Below, piece after piece: positions 1 to 7,935 of a stretch of 64,000 nt of DNA. The translations under genes and the position numbers were made by a program. Within the stretch, counting starts at the first letter, position 1, and every line of letters starts with the position of its first letter. Under the pieces are notes generated by a model that worked only from the letters and a program-made list of their open reading frames with translations, was not told where the DNA came from and did no database searches. The DNA comes from Enterobacter sp. SA187 (GTDB lineage: Bacteria; Pseudomonadota; Gammaproteobacteria; Enterobacterales; Enterobacteriaceae): contig NZ_CP019113.1 in assembly GCF_001888805.2 (NCBI RefSeq), positions 2,728,001 to 2,792,000 on the forward strand. Direction: 5' to 3'.

Positions 1-1
1 A

Positions 2-352
2 GAGCGTCAGGAAGACGGCCTGGTGATCGACTCGCCGGGGCTGGTGCATCCGCTGAAGGTCGATCCCGACGCCTCAGTGGTGGACAACGTGCCGGTCTAC
101 GTGGCGCTGCGCCCGGAAAAAATCATGCTCTGCGAAGATCCCCCTGCCGATGGCTACAACTTCGCTTTAGGGGAAGTGGTGCACATTGCCTATCTTGGCG
201 ATCTGTCGATTTATCACGTGCGCCTGCACAGCGGGCAGATGATCAGCGCGCAGTTACAGAACGCGCACCGCTACCGCAAAGGCTTACCGACATGGGGCGA
301 TGAAGTACGCCTGTGCTGGGATGCCGACAGTTGTGTGGTACTGACGGTTTAA
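2..352 (+). CDS. potG: Putrescine ABC transporter ATP-binding protein, C-terminal part (partial)
   Basis: This is the last 116 residues of PotG, cut by the left edge of the window; the frame is open from base 2. The nucleotide-binding motifs lie outside. What remains is the C-terminal TOBE-like regulatory region, with a conserved ALRPEK stretch and the end SCVVLTV that I recognise from E. coli PotG. PotG powers the periplasmic putrescine importer PotFGHI at the cytoplasmic face of the inner membrane. The stop is 9 bases before potH, so it belongs to the potGHI operon. The GTG at 23 is an internal valine codon, not a start. Confidence 0.95.
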   Translation, partial: ERQEDGLVIDSPGLVHPLKVDPDASVVDNVPVYVALRPEKIMLCEDPPADGYNFALGEVVHIAYLGDLSIYHVRLHSGQMISAQLQNAHRYRKGLPTWGDEVRLCWDADSCVVLTV

Positions 353-361
353 GGAGCGGCG

Positions 362-1315
362 ATGAGTATACCTGAAGCACCGGCTCGTGCTGGCAAGCCG
401 GGCGGTTTTACGCTGTGGCTGGCGCGGATGCAGATGAGGCACGGGCGCAAGCTGGTGATTGCCCTGCCATACATCTGGCTGTGCCTGCTGTTTCTGCTGC
501 CGTTTTTGATCGTATTCAAAATCAGCCTTGCGGAAATGGCGCGCGCGATCCCGCCTTATACCGATCTGATGGCATGGGAAGACGGGCAGCTCAGCCTGAC
601 GCTGAACATTAATAACTTCCTGCAGCTGACCGACGATCCGCTCTATTTTGAAGCCTATCTGCAGTCGTTACAGGTGGCGGCGGTTTCCACGCTCTGCTGT
701 CTGGCGATTGGTTATCCGCTGGCGTGGGCGGTGGCGCACAGCAAACCCTCGACGCGTAACATCCTGCTGCTGCTGGTGATTTTGCCGTCCTGGACCTCGT
801 TCCTGATCCGCGTTTACGCCTGGATGGGGATCCTGAAAAACAACGGCGTGCTGAATAACTTCCTGCTGTGGCTCGGGGTTATCGATCAGCCGCTGACCAT
901 TCTGCACACTAATCTCGCGGTCTATATCGGTATCGTGTATGCCTATCTGCCGTTTATGGTGCTGCCGATCTACACCGCCTTAACGCGCATTGATTATTCG
1001 TTGGTGGAAGCCTCGCTCGATCTCGGCGCGCGTCCGCTGAAAACCTTTTTCAGCGTCATTGTGCCGCTGACCAAAGGCGGGATTATTGCCGGATCCATGC
1101 TGGTGTTTATTCCGGCGGTGGGTGAGTTTGTCATCCCGGAACTGCTGGGCGGCCCGGACAGCATTATGATTGGCCGCGTACTGTGGCAGGAGTTCTTCAA
1201 TAACCGCGACTGGCCGGTGGCCTCGGCGGTGGCGATCATCATGCTGTTGCTGCTGATTGTGCCGATCATGTGGTTCCACAAGTATCAGAGTAAAGGCACG
1301 GGAGACCACGCATGA
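362..1315 (+). CDS. potH: Putrescine ABC transporter permease PotH
   Basis: A 317-residue polytopic inner-membrane protein, the same length as E. coli PotH. It has an N-terminal membrane segment near residues 30-55 and a binding-protein-dependent permease domain. The EAA loop is visible as EASLDLGARPLKTFF at about residues 217-231; this loop docks on the ATPase PotG. With PotI it forms the channel for putrescine import. The ATG at 362 follows AAGGAG with normal spacing. Its last codons overlap the potI start by four bases (ATGA), a sign of coupled translation. Confidence 0.97.
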   Translation: MSIPEAPARAGKPGGFTLWLARMQMRHGRKLVIALPYIWLCLLFLLPFLIVFKISLAEMARAIPPYTDLMAWEDGQLSLTLNINNFLQLTDDPLYFEAYLQSLQVAAVSTLCCLAIGYPLAWAVAHSKPSTRNILLLLVILPSWTSFLIRVYAWMGILKNNGVLNNFLLWLGVIDQPLTILHTNLAVYIGIVYAYLPFMVLPIYTALTRIDYSLVEASLDLGARPLKTFFSVIVPLTKGGIIAGSMLVFIPAVGEFVIPELLGGPDSIMIGRVLWQEFFNNRDWPVASAVAIIMLLLLIVPIMWFHKYQSKGTGDHA

Positions 1316-2157
1316 ACAACTTACCGGTAGTGCGCTCGCCGTGGCGTATTTTGATCCTCGTGCTAAGCTTCACCTTCCTGTACGCGCCTATGCTGATGCT
1401 GGTGGTTTACTCGTTCAACAGCTCAAAACTGGTGACGGTATGGGCAGGGTGGTCGACCCGCTGGTACGGCGAGCTGTTCCGTGATGACGCCATGATGAGC
1501 GCCGTGGGATTAAGCCTGACGATTGCCGCCTGCGCGGCGACCATGGCGGTGTTCCTCGGCACTATCGCGGCGGTGGTGATGGTGCGTTTCGGGCGTTTTC
1601 GCGGCTCGAACGGCTTTGCCTTTATGATCACCGCGCCGCTGGTGATGCCCGATGTCATCACCGGTCTGTCACTGCTGCTGCTGTTTGTAGCGCTGGCCCA
1701 TGCCATCGGCTGGCCTGCGGATCGCGGGATGCTGACCATCTGGCTGGCGCACGTCACCTTCTGTACGGCTTATGTGGCGGTGGTGATCTCGGCGCGATTA
1801 CGGGAGCTGGACAAGTCCATCGAAGAAGCGGCGATGGATCTGGGCGCAACGCCGCTGAAAGTGTTCTTTATCATTACGCTGCCGATGATCATGCCGGCGA
1901 TTATTTCTGGCTGGCTGCTGGCCTTTACGCTCTCCCTGGACGATCTGGTGATCGCCAGCTTTGTCTCCGGGCCGGGCGCGACCACCTTACCGATGCTGGT
2001 GTTCTCCAGCGTGCGTATGGGGGTCAATCCGGAAATCAACGCCCTGGCGTCGATCATCCTTGGCGTGGTGGGAATTGTTGGTTTTATCGCCTGGTATATT
2101 ATGGCGCGGGCAGAAAAGCAGCGAGTGCGTGACATCCAGCGTGCAAGACGCGGCTGA
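1312..2157 (+). CDS. potI: Putrescine ABC transporter permease PotI
   Basis: The second permease subunit, 281 residues as in E. coli. It is polytopic, beginning with a membrane segment at about residues 14-35, and it carries the EAA motif EEAAMDLGATPLKVFF near residues 172-187. It overlaps the end of potH by four bases and is the last gene of the operon, followed directly by a strong intrinsic terminator. It pairs with PotH to form the putrescine translocation path. No unusual features seen. Confidence 0.97.
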   Translation: MNNLPVVRSPWRILILVLSFTFLYAPMLMLVVYSFNSSKLVTVWAGWSTRWYGELFRDDAMMSAVGLSLTIAACAATMAVFLGTIAAVVMVRFGRFRGSNGFAFMITAPLVMPDVITGLSLLLLFVALAHAIGWPADRGMLTIWLAHVTFCTAYVAVVISARLRELDKSIEEAAMDLGATPLKVFFIITLPMIMPAIISGWLLAFTLSLDDLVIASFVSGPGATTLPMLVFSSVRMGVNPEINALASIILGVVGIVGFIAWYIMARAEKQRVRDIQRARRG

Positions 2158-2183
2158 TGGCACTAAAATCTCGTTAAGAACGC

Positions 2184-2211
2184 AATGCCGCGCCTGTCGC
2201 GGCATTTTTTT
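2184..2211 (+). terminator. Rho-independent terminator after potI
   Basis: A perfect 9-bp stem, AATGCCGCG pairing with CGCGGCATT around a 5-base loop, is followed by a run of T. It lies 26 bases after the potI stop and ends the pot operon. An in-frame ATG inside the stem (2185) is not a credible start for ybjO. Confidence 0.92.
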
Positions 2212-2229
2212 CGCAGGGAAGATAACGCA

Positions 2230-2703
2230 TTGGATTTAATGAGCAAAAGACCAGGGATGCATGCCCGGCTCAACGTCCCGGCGCTGGTACAGGTGGCGGC
2301 TATCGCCATCATCACCACGCGCTGCGTTGACCTGATCATGCTCTTCGACCTGCTGGGCGTGCGCGGCGTGGTGGACTTTGTCCGTCGCAGCGCGCAGACC
2401 TGGGATCTGACGCTGATTTTTCTCGGCAGTCTGGTGCTGCTGTTTGTCGAATTTTACTGTGCGTTTTCCATGGGCAAAGGGCGTAACTGGGCGCGCTGGC
2501 TCTATCTCTGCTCGCAGATTGTGGCGACCGGTTATCTGTGGGCGGCATCCCTCGGCTATGGCTATCCGGAACTGTTCAGCATCGCCGGCGAATCGAAGCG
2601 CGAGATCCTGCACTCGCTGTTTATGCAAAAACTGCCCGATCTGCTGATCCTTTTTCTGCTGTTTGTGCCCTCGCCAAGCCGACGCTTTTTCCATCTGCGT
2701 TAA
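2230..2703 (+). CDS. ybjO: Inner membrane protein YbjO
   Basis: A small polytopic membrane protein of unknown function that matches E. coli YbjO (about 160 residues) in its centre and end, for example SLGYGYPELFSI and PSPSRRFF. About four hydrophobic segments are visible. I chose TTG at 2230 because AGGGAAG lies 8 bases upstream; the ATG at 2239 has no ribosome-binding site but would give a product only three residues shorter. It sits between the pot terminator and rlmC on the same strand. No enzymatic motif is visible, and the function is unknown. Confidence 0.85.
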   Translation: MDLMSKRPGMHARLNVPALVQVAAIAIITTRCVDLIMLFDLLGVRGVVDFVRRSAQTWDLTLIFLGSLVLLFVEFYCAFSMGKGRNWARWLYLCSQIVATGYLWAASLGYGYPELFSIAGESKREILHSLFMQKLPDLLILFLLFVPSPSRRFFHLR

Positions 2704-2745
2704 CGGTGGTACAATCCCGGCCCCGCAAATTTTAAGGTTTTCATC

Positions 2746-3873
2746 ATGCAGTGCGCACTCTATGACGCCGGGCGTTGCCGATCCTGTCAGTGGATCGAAC
2801 AGCCCGTCGCCCGACAACTCGATGCCAAAATGGACGACCTCCGCACATTGCTGGAAGGTATGCCCGTAGCCGGGTGGTGCGCACCGGTAAGCGGCCCGGA
2901 GCAGGGCTTTCGTAATAAAGCGAAAATGGTGGTCAGCGGCAGCGTGGAAAAACCGCTGCTCGGTATGCTGCACCGTGACGGCACGCCGGAAGATCTTACC
3001 GGCTGCCCGCTCTATCCGGCCTCGTTTTACCCGGTCTTTGCGGCGTTAAAGCCTTTTATCGCCCGCGCGGGCCTCACGCCCTACAACGTGGCGCGTAAAC
3101 GCGGCGAACTCAAATATCTGTTACTCACCGAAAGCCAGCAGGACGGCGGCATGATGCTGCGTTTTGTGCTGCGCTCCGACGCCAAACTGGCCCAGTTGCG
3201 CGCAGCGCTGCCGGAATTGCAGGCGCAGCTGCCGCAGCTGAAAGTCATCACCGCGAATATTCAGCCGGTGCATATGGCGATCATGGAAGGGGAGCAGGAG
3301 ATTTTTCTCACCGGGCAACAGGCGCTGGCCGAGAACTTTAACGGCGTGCCGCTGTGGATCCGCCCGCAGAGTTTCTTCCAGACCAACCCGCAGGTGGCGG
3401 CAAGCCTTTACGCTACGGCGCGGGACTGGGTGCGGGCGCTGCCGGTGACGCATATGTGGGATCTGTTTTGCGGCGTTGGCGGTTTCGGTCTGCACTGCGC
3501 CACGCCGGAAATGAAGCTGACCGGTATTGAGATCGCCCCGGAAGCCATCGCCTGCGCCAGAGAGTCAGCCCGGGCGCTGGGGCTGCAAAACATACAGTTT
3601 CAGGCGCTGGATTCGACGCGTTTCGCCACCGCGCAGGGGGAAGTGCCGGAACTGGTGCTGGTCAACCCGCCGCGTCGTGGTATCGGCAAAGCGCTGTGTG
3701 ATTACCTGAGCCGTATGGCCCCGCAATTTATTATCTATTCCAGCTGTAATGCGCAGACAATGGCGAAGGATTTGCGCGAACTACCGGGTTACCGCATCGA
3801 GCGTGTGCAGCTGTTTGATATGTTCCCGCATACCGCGCATTACGAAGTGTTGACGTTATTGGTACGGGAGTAA
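2746..3873 (+). CDS. rlmC: 23S rRNA (uracil(747)-C(5))-methyltransferase RlmC
   Basis: RlmC (formerly RumB) makes m5U747 in 23S rRNA from S-adenosylmethionine. The 375 residues equal the E. coli length. Cysteines 3, 11, 14 and 87 fit the iron-sulfur cluster of this family. The SAM-binding motif DLFCGVGGFGL is near residue 240, and the catalytic cysteine is C334 in SSCNAQT. The ATG at 2746 is chosen because the cluster cysteine C3 follows at once. It is convergent with artJ, with REP palindromes between them. Confidence 0.97.
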   Translation: MQCALYDAGRCRSCQWIEQPVARQLDAKMDDLRTLLEGMPVAGWCAPVSGPEQGFRNKAKMVVSGSVEKPLLGMLHRDGTPEDLTGCPLYPASFYPVFAALKPFIARAGLTPYNVARKRGELKYLLLTESQQDGGMMLRFVLRSDAKLAQLRAALPELQAQLPQLKVITANIQPVHMAIMEGEQEIFLTGQQALAENFNGVPLWIRPQSFFQTNPQVAASLYATARDWVRALPVTHMWDLFCGVGGFGLHCATPEMKLTGIEIAPEAIACARESARALGLQNIQFQALDSTRFATAQGEVPELVLVNPPRRGIGKALCDYLSRMAPQFIIYSSCNAQTMAKDLRELPGYRIERVQLFDMFPHTAHYEVLTLLVRE

Positions 3874-3874
3874 T

Positions 3875-3950
3875 GCCGGGTGGCGCTGGCGCTTACCCGG
3901 CCTACTTAATGATGTTTTCCCTGGCCCGGCAAGCGGAGCGCCGCCGGGGG
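3875..3950. repeat. Pair of REP-type palindromes between rlmC and artJ
   Basis: Two imperfect GC-rich palindromes lie between the convergent ends of rlmC and artJ. The first, at about 3875-3905, opens GCCGGGTGGCGC and closes with the matching ACCCGGCCTAC. The second, at about 3920-3950, runs from CCTGGCCCGGC to GCCGCCGGGG. This form and position are typical of enterobacterial REP (BIME) elements, which can stabilise mRNA 3' ends and bind gyrase, Pol I or IHF. No separate T-rich terminator is visible here, so they may also end both transcripts. Confidence 0.8.
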
Positions 3951-3961
3951 GAAAGGGCATC

Positions 3962-4693
3962 TTACTGCGGGAACCACTGGTCGCTGATTTTCTGATAAGT
4001 GCCATCGGTTTTAATGGCTTTCAGGGCGGCGTTCAGTTTTTCCAGCAGGGCTTTATTATCCGGGCGCACGGCAATACCGAGGCCGGTGCCGAAATACTGC
4101 GGATCGGTCACTTTCGGCGTGGCGGTGCCCAGCTGCGGGTTGGTTTTCAGCCATTCGTTCACCACCGCGGTATCACCAAACACGCCGTCGATACGACCAT
4201 TTTTCAGATCGATAATCGCGTTCTGGTAGCTGTCATAGGCCACGGTTTTCACTTCCGGATGCTGATCCTGGAGGTATTTCTGATGCGTGGTGCCGTTTTC
4301 CATGCCGATGCGTTTACCTTTCAGCTCTTCAAAAGATTTAAACGCGCCTTTTTTGGCAATCACCACCGCTGAGTTGGCGTAGTACGGCTCGGTAAAGGCC
4401 ACCTGCTTGCTGCGATCCGGGGTAATGTCCATGCCGGAGATCACCGCGTCATATTTTTTAAACTTCAGCGCCGGGATCAGGCTGTCAAAGGCGTGGTTAG
4501 TGAAGGTGCACTCTGCCTGCATCTGTTTGCACAGCGCTTTCGCCAGATCGATATCAAAACCGACAATCTGATTGCTGGCATCCAGGGATTCAAACGGCGG
4601 ATAAGTGGCGGAAACGCCGAAGCTGATTTTGTCGGCGGCGCTGGCACCGGCTGCGAAGGTGGCAAGAATAGCGGCCAGAACTAACTTTTTCAT
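3962..4693 (-). CDS. artJ: Arginine-binding periplasmic protein ArtJ
   Basis: A solute-binding protein of 243 residues, equal in length to E. coli ArtJ. A Sec signal peptide ends around AAGASAA (about residue 19). The mature part has the family-3 amino-acid-binding fold, with YPPFESLDASNQIVGFDIDL near its start and the conserved NGTTHQKYL. It delivers L-arginine to the ArtQM-ArtP importer. The start at 4693 has AGGAG 8 bases upstream; a longer frame to 4759 has no support. It is transcribed alone, downstream of artM but with its own promoter region containing ARG boxes. It is a close paralogue of artI 1.5 kb away. Confidence 0.96.
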   Translation of the reverse strand: MKKLVLAAILATFAAGASAADKISFGVSATYPPFESLDASNQIVGFDIDLAKALCKQMQAECTFTNHAFDSLIPALKFKKYDAVISGMDITPDRSKQVAFTEPYYANSAVVIAKKGAFKSFEELKGKRIGMENGTTHQKYLQDQHPEVKTVAYDSYQNAIIDLKNGRIDGVFGDTAVVNEWLKTNPQLGTATPKVTDPQYFGTGLGIAVRPDNKALLEKLNAALKAIKTDGTYQKISDQWFPQ

Positions 4694-4738
4694 GGTGGAA
4701 CTCCTGTCTGTCAGTCTTATTGTTTTTACCGTATCTGC

Positions 4739-4757
4739 GGCATGGGTTAACCATGCC
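4739..4757 (-). other. Inverted repeat in the artJ leader
   Basis: A perfect 7-bp inverted repeat (GGCATGG / CCATGCC) with a 5-base loop lies 46-64 bases upstream of the artJ start. If the transcript starts near the ARG boxes, this would form a hairpin in the 5' untranslated region. It has no following T-run, so it is not an obvious terminator. Confidence 0.6.
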
Positions 4758-4761
4758 ACTT

Positions 4762-4799
4762 AATGAATTTATATGCAATATAATTGATTAATTATATTT
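4762..4799 (-). promoter_or_regulatory. Tandem ARG boxes (ArgR operator) of artJ
   Basis: The 18-bp stretch at 4762-4779 matches the ARG box pattern with TGAAT TTAT ATGCA, one mismatch in the ten core positions. After two bases a weaker AT-rich second box follows at 4782-4799. Paired 18-bp boxes two to three bases apart are the usual ArgR operator, and artJ is ArgR-repressed in E. coli. The boxes lie 69-106 bases upstream of the start codon, overlapping the likely promoter. The first box is convincing and the second is weak. Confidence 0.75.
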
Positions 4800-4808
4800 C
4801 TGCGGGCG

Positions 4809-4833
4809 TAAAAAAGGCGGGTTGCCCCGCCTG
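4809..4833 (-). terminator. Rho-independent terminator after artM
   Basis: Read on the minus strand, AGGCGGG-GCAA-CCCGCCT is followed by six T residues. It sits 11 bases past the artM stop and closes the artPIQM operon before the artJ promoter. Confidence 0.92.
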
Positions 4834-4843
4834 TTTTTAAGCA

Positions 4844-5512
4844 TTAGTTTCGCCGTTCAAAAGCCAGCGCCCGACGCTCGATAAGACGCATCATTAACGT
4901 CAGTAAACCATTTACAATCAGATAGATAAGTCCGGCTGCGCCAAACACCATCACATCATACGTCCGGCCATACAGCAGCTGTCCGTGGCCCATGACTTCC
5001 ATCAGTGTGATGGTATATGCCAGCGACGTGCTTTTGAATACTAATACCACTTCGTTGGAGTAGGACGAGAGGGCGCGTTTAAAAGCGTACGGCAGCAGAA
5101 TCGCCAGCGTATCTTTTTTACTCATCCCCAGGGCTGAGCAGGACTGCCACTGGCCCTCCGGAATGGCGCGAATGGCCCCGTAAAACAGCTGCGTGGTATA
5201 GGCGGCGCTGTTCAGCGACAGGGCCAGCAGCGCGCACAGCCAGGGTTCGGAGAGCAGATGCCACAGTACCGGATATTCCTGTAGCGTCGGGAACTGTCCC
5301 GGACCGTAGTAAATCAGGAAGATCTGCACCAGCAACGGCGTACCGGTGAACAGCGTAATGTAACCGCGCACAATCCACACCAGCACCGGCGTTTTCAGCG
5401 TCAGCACAATGGTAAATAGTAGTGCCAGCACCAGCGCCACCAGAATGGACGCCACGGTGAGCGTCAGGCTGGTGTGCAGCCCTTTCATCAGTTCAGGTAA
5501 ATACTCAAGCAT
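4844..5512 (-). CDS. artM: Arginine ABC transporter permease ArtM
   Basis: An inner-membrane permease of 222 residues, the same as E. coli ArtM. It belongs to the His/Glu/Gln/Arg/opine permease family and starts MLEYLPELMKGLHTSLTLTVASI. The ATPase-contact loop is ALGMSKKDTLAILLPYAFKRAL, near residues 128-149. It forms a heterodimer with ArtQ and is driven by ArtP. The start codon overlaps the artQ stop by one base. It is the last gene of artPIQM and is followed by an intrinsic terminator. Confidence 0.97.
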   Translation of the reverse strand: MLEYLPELMKGLHTSLTLTVASILVALVLALLFTIVLTLKTPVLVWIVRGYITLFTGTPLLVQIFLIYYGPGQFPTLQEYPVLWHLLSEPWLCALLALSLNSAAYTTQLFYGAIRAIPEGQWQSCSALGMSKKDTLAILLPYAFKRALSSYSNEVVLVFKSTSLAYTITLMEVMGHGQLLYGRTYDVMVFGAAGLIYLIVNGLLTLMMRLIERRALAFERRN

Positions 5513-6228
5513 CAGTCGGCTCTCCGCTCAAAACGTGTCGCGCGCAGGTCAATGCGTTTGAGGATGTACTGACTGAGCAGGGTAATGACCAGGTAAATGG
5601 CCGCCGCCACGATATACCAGGTAAAAGGCTCCTGAGTACGGGTGGCGATACTGCGGGTCTGCAACATCAAATCGTTCACGCTGATCAAGGATACCAGCGC
5701 CGTGTCTTTCAGCAGCACCAGCCACTGATTGCCCAGCCCCGGCAGCGCATGACGCCACATCTGCGGCATCACCAGACGGAAAAAAATCGCGCTTTTCGAC
5801 AGGCCCAGCGCCTGGCCGGATTCCCATTGCCCCAGCGGAACGGCTTTCAGTGCCCCGCGCAGCGTCTGGGAGGCGTAGGCCGCGTAGAGCAGCGACAGCG
5901 CAATGACGCCGCACAGGAACGGGCTGACATCAAAGTTTTCAATCTGCATTTGCAGCGGAATTTGCACCACGCCCAGATTGAGCGTGAAGCCGTCAGATAA
6001 CATTAACAGCAGCTGTGAGGAGCCAAAATAGACAAACAGCACCACCAGAATTTCCGGCAGGCCGCGCAAAATAGTGACCAGCGCCGATCCCGCCCATGCG
6101 ACGGGACGCCATTTGACGGATTCCCATACCGCAAACAGCATCGCCAGCGCGAGGCCAATGATCAGCGCACAAACGGCAAGGCCGACGGTCATCCCGGCGG
6201 CGCTTGCTAAAGGGAACATGTCATTCAT
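5512..6228 (-). CDS. artQ: Arginine ABC transporter permease ArtQ
   Basis: A permease of 238 residues, matching E. coli ArtQ in length. The EAA-type loop is ALGLSKSAIFFRLVMPQMW. It pairs with ArtM to form the arginine channel. I take the ATG at 6228 as start; a TTG codon directly before it (6231) is in frame but unneeded. It lies 6 bases after the artI stop and overlaps artM by one base, so translation of the operon is tightly linked. Confidence 0.96.
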   Translation of the reverse strand: MNDMFPLASAAGMTVGLAVCALIIGLALAMLFAVWESVKWRPVAWAGSALVTILRGLPEILVVLFVYFGSSQLLLMLSDGFTLNLGVVQIPLQMQIENFDVSPFLCGVIALSLLYAAYASQTLRGALKAVPLGQWESGQALGLSKSAIFFRLVMPQMWRHALPGLGNQWLVLLKDTALVSLISVNDLMLQTRSIATRTQEPFTWYIVAAAIYLVITLLSQYILKRIDLRATRFERRAD

Positions 6229-6234
6229 CAAGGA

Positions 6235-6966
6235 TTACTTCTGGAACCATTTGTTATAGATGTTCTCGTAGGTGCCATCTTTCTTCACTTTATCCAGCGC
6301 AGCGTTGAATTTCTGCTGAAGTTCAGTGTTGCCCTGACGAACAGCAATGCCGAGGCCGGTACCGAAGTAATCTTTATCGGTCACTTTGTCGCCCACGGCG
6401 GCCAGCTTGTCACTGGCTTTCAGCCACTCGGTCACCACCGCGGTGTCACCGAATACCGCATCAATACGACCATTCTGCAGATCCAGCTTCGCGTTCTGAT
6501 AGCTGTCGTAAGGCACGGTGGTGATTTCCGGGTGCTTATCGGTGATGAATTTCTGGTGCGTGGTACCGTTCTGCACGCCGACTTTTTTGCCTTTCAGCGC
6601 GTCAATGCTGGCGAATTTACCTTTCTGACCAATGAACAGCGCGGAGTTGTCGTAGTAAGGCTTAGTGAACAGCACCTGCTTTTCACGCTCCGGCGTGATG
6701 TCCATACCGGCCATCACCGCGTCGAAACGACGGAATTTCAGGCTCGGGATCAGGCTGTCAAAAGCCTGGTTGGTGAAGGTACAGGTCGCATCGATCTCTT
6801 TGCACAGCGCGTTGGCCAGATCGACGTCAAAGCCGACAATCTTGTTACTGGCATCCGTGGATTCAAACGGAGGGTAGCTTGCTTCGGTGGCGAAACGAAT
6901 AGTCTGGGCAGCACCGGCGGAGAGGCTGACGCTGGCGAGCAGGGCGGCAATCAGTACTTTTTTCAT
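6235..6966 (-). CDS. artI: Periplasmic amino-acid-binding protein ArtI
   Basis: A periplasmic binding protein of 243 residues with a Sec signal peptide ending near SLSAGAAQ. The mature region is close to ArtJ (YPPFESTDASNKIVGFDVDL, NGTTHQKF), so the two are paralogues. In E. coli ArtI does not bind arginine strongly and its ligand is less certain than that of ArtJ. The ATG at 6966 has GGGA 8 bases upstream; an in-frame ATG at 6972 would leave almost no spacing. It lies 19 bases after artP in the operon. Confidence 0.95.
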   Translation of the reverse strand: MKKVLIAALLASVSLSAGAAQTIRFATEASYPPFESTDASNKIVGFDVDLANALCKEIDATCTFTNQAFDSLIPSLKFRRFDAVMAGMDITPEREKQVLFTKPYYDNSALFIGQKGKFASIDALKGKKVGVQNGTTHQKFITDKHPEITTVPYDSYQNAKLDLQNGRIDAVFGDTAVVTEWLKASDKLAAVGDKVTDKDYFGTGLGIAVRQGNTELQQKFNAALDKVKKDGTYENIYNKWFQK

Positions 6967-6985
6967 TGTCATAGTCCCGAAAAGA

Positions 6986-7714
6986 TCAGTGAGATAAGTA
7001 GTGTTTAAAAGCATCGGTCTGCGGCGCGGCAAAGCGGCTGGCATCCCCCTGCTCGATAATATGACCATTTTCCATGTACACCACGCGGCTGGCGGTCTTG
7101 CGCGCCACTTCCACTTCGTGGGTCACGATCACCTGGGTGATATTGGTTTCCGCCAGTTCGCGGATGATGCTCACGATCTGCGCGGTGATTTCCGGGTCGA
7201 GCGCGGCGGTAGGCTCATCAAACAACAGCACCTGCGGCTCCATCATCAGCGCACGGGCAATAGCCACGCGCTGCTGCTGACCGCCGGAGAGGTGCAGCGG
7301 GAAACGATCGCTGTAGGGTTTGAGACGCAAACGCTCAAGCAGCTTTTCAGCGCGCGCCAGCGCCTGATCTTTGCTCAGACCCAGCACGCGGCAGGGGGCT
7401 TCGATCAGGTTTTGCAGCACGGTCAGGTGCGGCCATAAATTGTATTGCTGGAACACCATGCCGACGTTCTGCCGCAGGCTGCGGATCGCTTTGTCAGACG
7501 GGGCCTTTGAGAAATCGAACTGATTGCCGGCAATAGTGAGCGTGCCGGAGCGCGGCATCTCCAGCAGATTGAGTACGCGCAGCAGGGAGCTTTTGCCTGC
7601 ACCGCTTGGGCCAAGCAGCACCAGCGTTTCGCCCTCAGGGCAATCCAGGTTGATATCGAACAGCGCCTGATGTGCGCCGTAGAAACAGTTAATGCCGTTT
7701 AATTGAATACTCAT
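6986..7714 (-). CDS. artP: Arginine ABC transporter ATP-binding protein ArtP
   Basis: The cytoplasmic ATPase of the arginine importer, 242 residues as in E. coli. Walker A is GPSGAGKS at residues 35-42, the ABC signature LSGGQQQ at 142-148, and Walker B VLLFDEP at 162-168. It is the first gene of artPIQM, behind a recognisable sigma-70 promoter overlapped by an ARG-box-like sequence. The motifs are intact and nothing is missing. Confidence 0.97.
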   Translation of the reverse strand: MSIQLNGINCFYGAHQALFDINLDCPEGETLVLLGPSGAGKSSLLRVLNLLEMPRSGTLTIAGNQFDFSKAPSDKAIRSLRQNVGMVFQQYNLWPHLTVLQNLIEAPCRVLGLSKDQALARAEKLLERLRLKPYSDRFPLHLSGGQQQRVAIARALMMEPQVLLFDEPTAALDPEITAQIVSIIRELAETNITQVIVTHEVEVARKTASRVVYMENGHIIEQGDASRFAAPQTDAFKHYLSH

Positions 7715-7745
7715 CGAGGCAATCTAATAGCTATTGAGGCCGCAA

Positions 7746-7775
7746 ATAGTAACGTTGACAGAATAGTTATGCAAT
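7746..7775 (-). promoter_or_regulatory. artP promoter with overlapping ARG box
   Basis: On the minus strand, a -35 TTGCAT (7769-7774) and a -10 TACTAT (7746-7751) are separated by exactly 17 bases. An ARG-box-like core TGCAT AACT ATTCT (7760-7773; 8 of 10 core positions) covers the -35 and part of the spacer, where bound ArgR would block RNA polymerase. The site is 32-60 bases upstream of the artP start. Only one box is clear, so binding may be weaker than at artJ. Confidence 0.65.
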
Positions 7776-7935
7776 ATTTCTGCGTGAAAAGGTAAATATA
7801 AAGCGCATCCAGTAATAAAGTTAGCACAAAACCCTGGACGTGGTGTGATGCAGGTAGAAATGTCGGCATTCACCGCGGAATGCCAGACATTTTACGGGGG
7901 TTAACAGATTTAACCCGTTAATGATGCATAATTTA

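Noticed and set aside
2185..2703. ybjO starting at the ATG at 2185
   Set aside because: That ATG is inside the stem of the potI terminator and has no ribosome-binding site.
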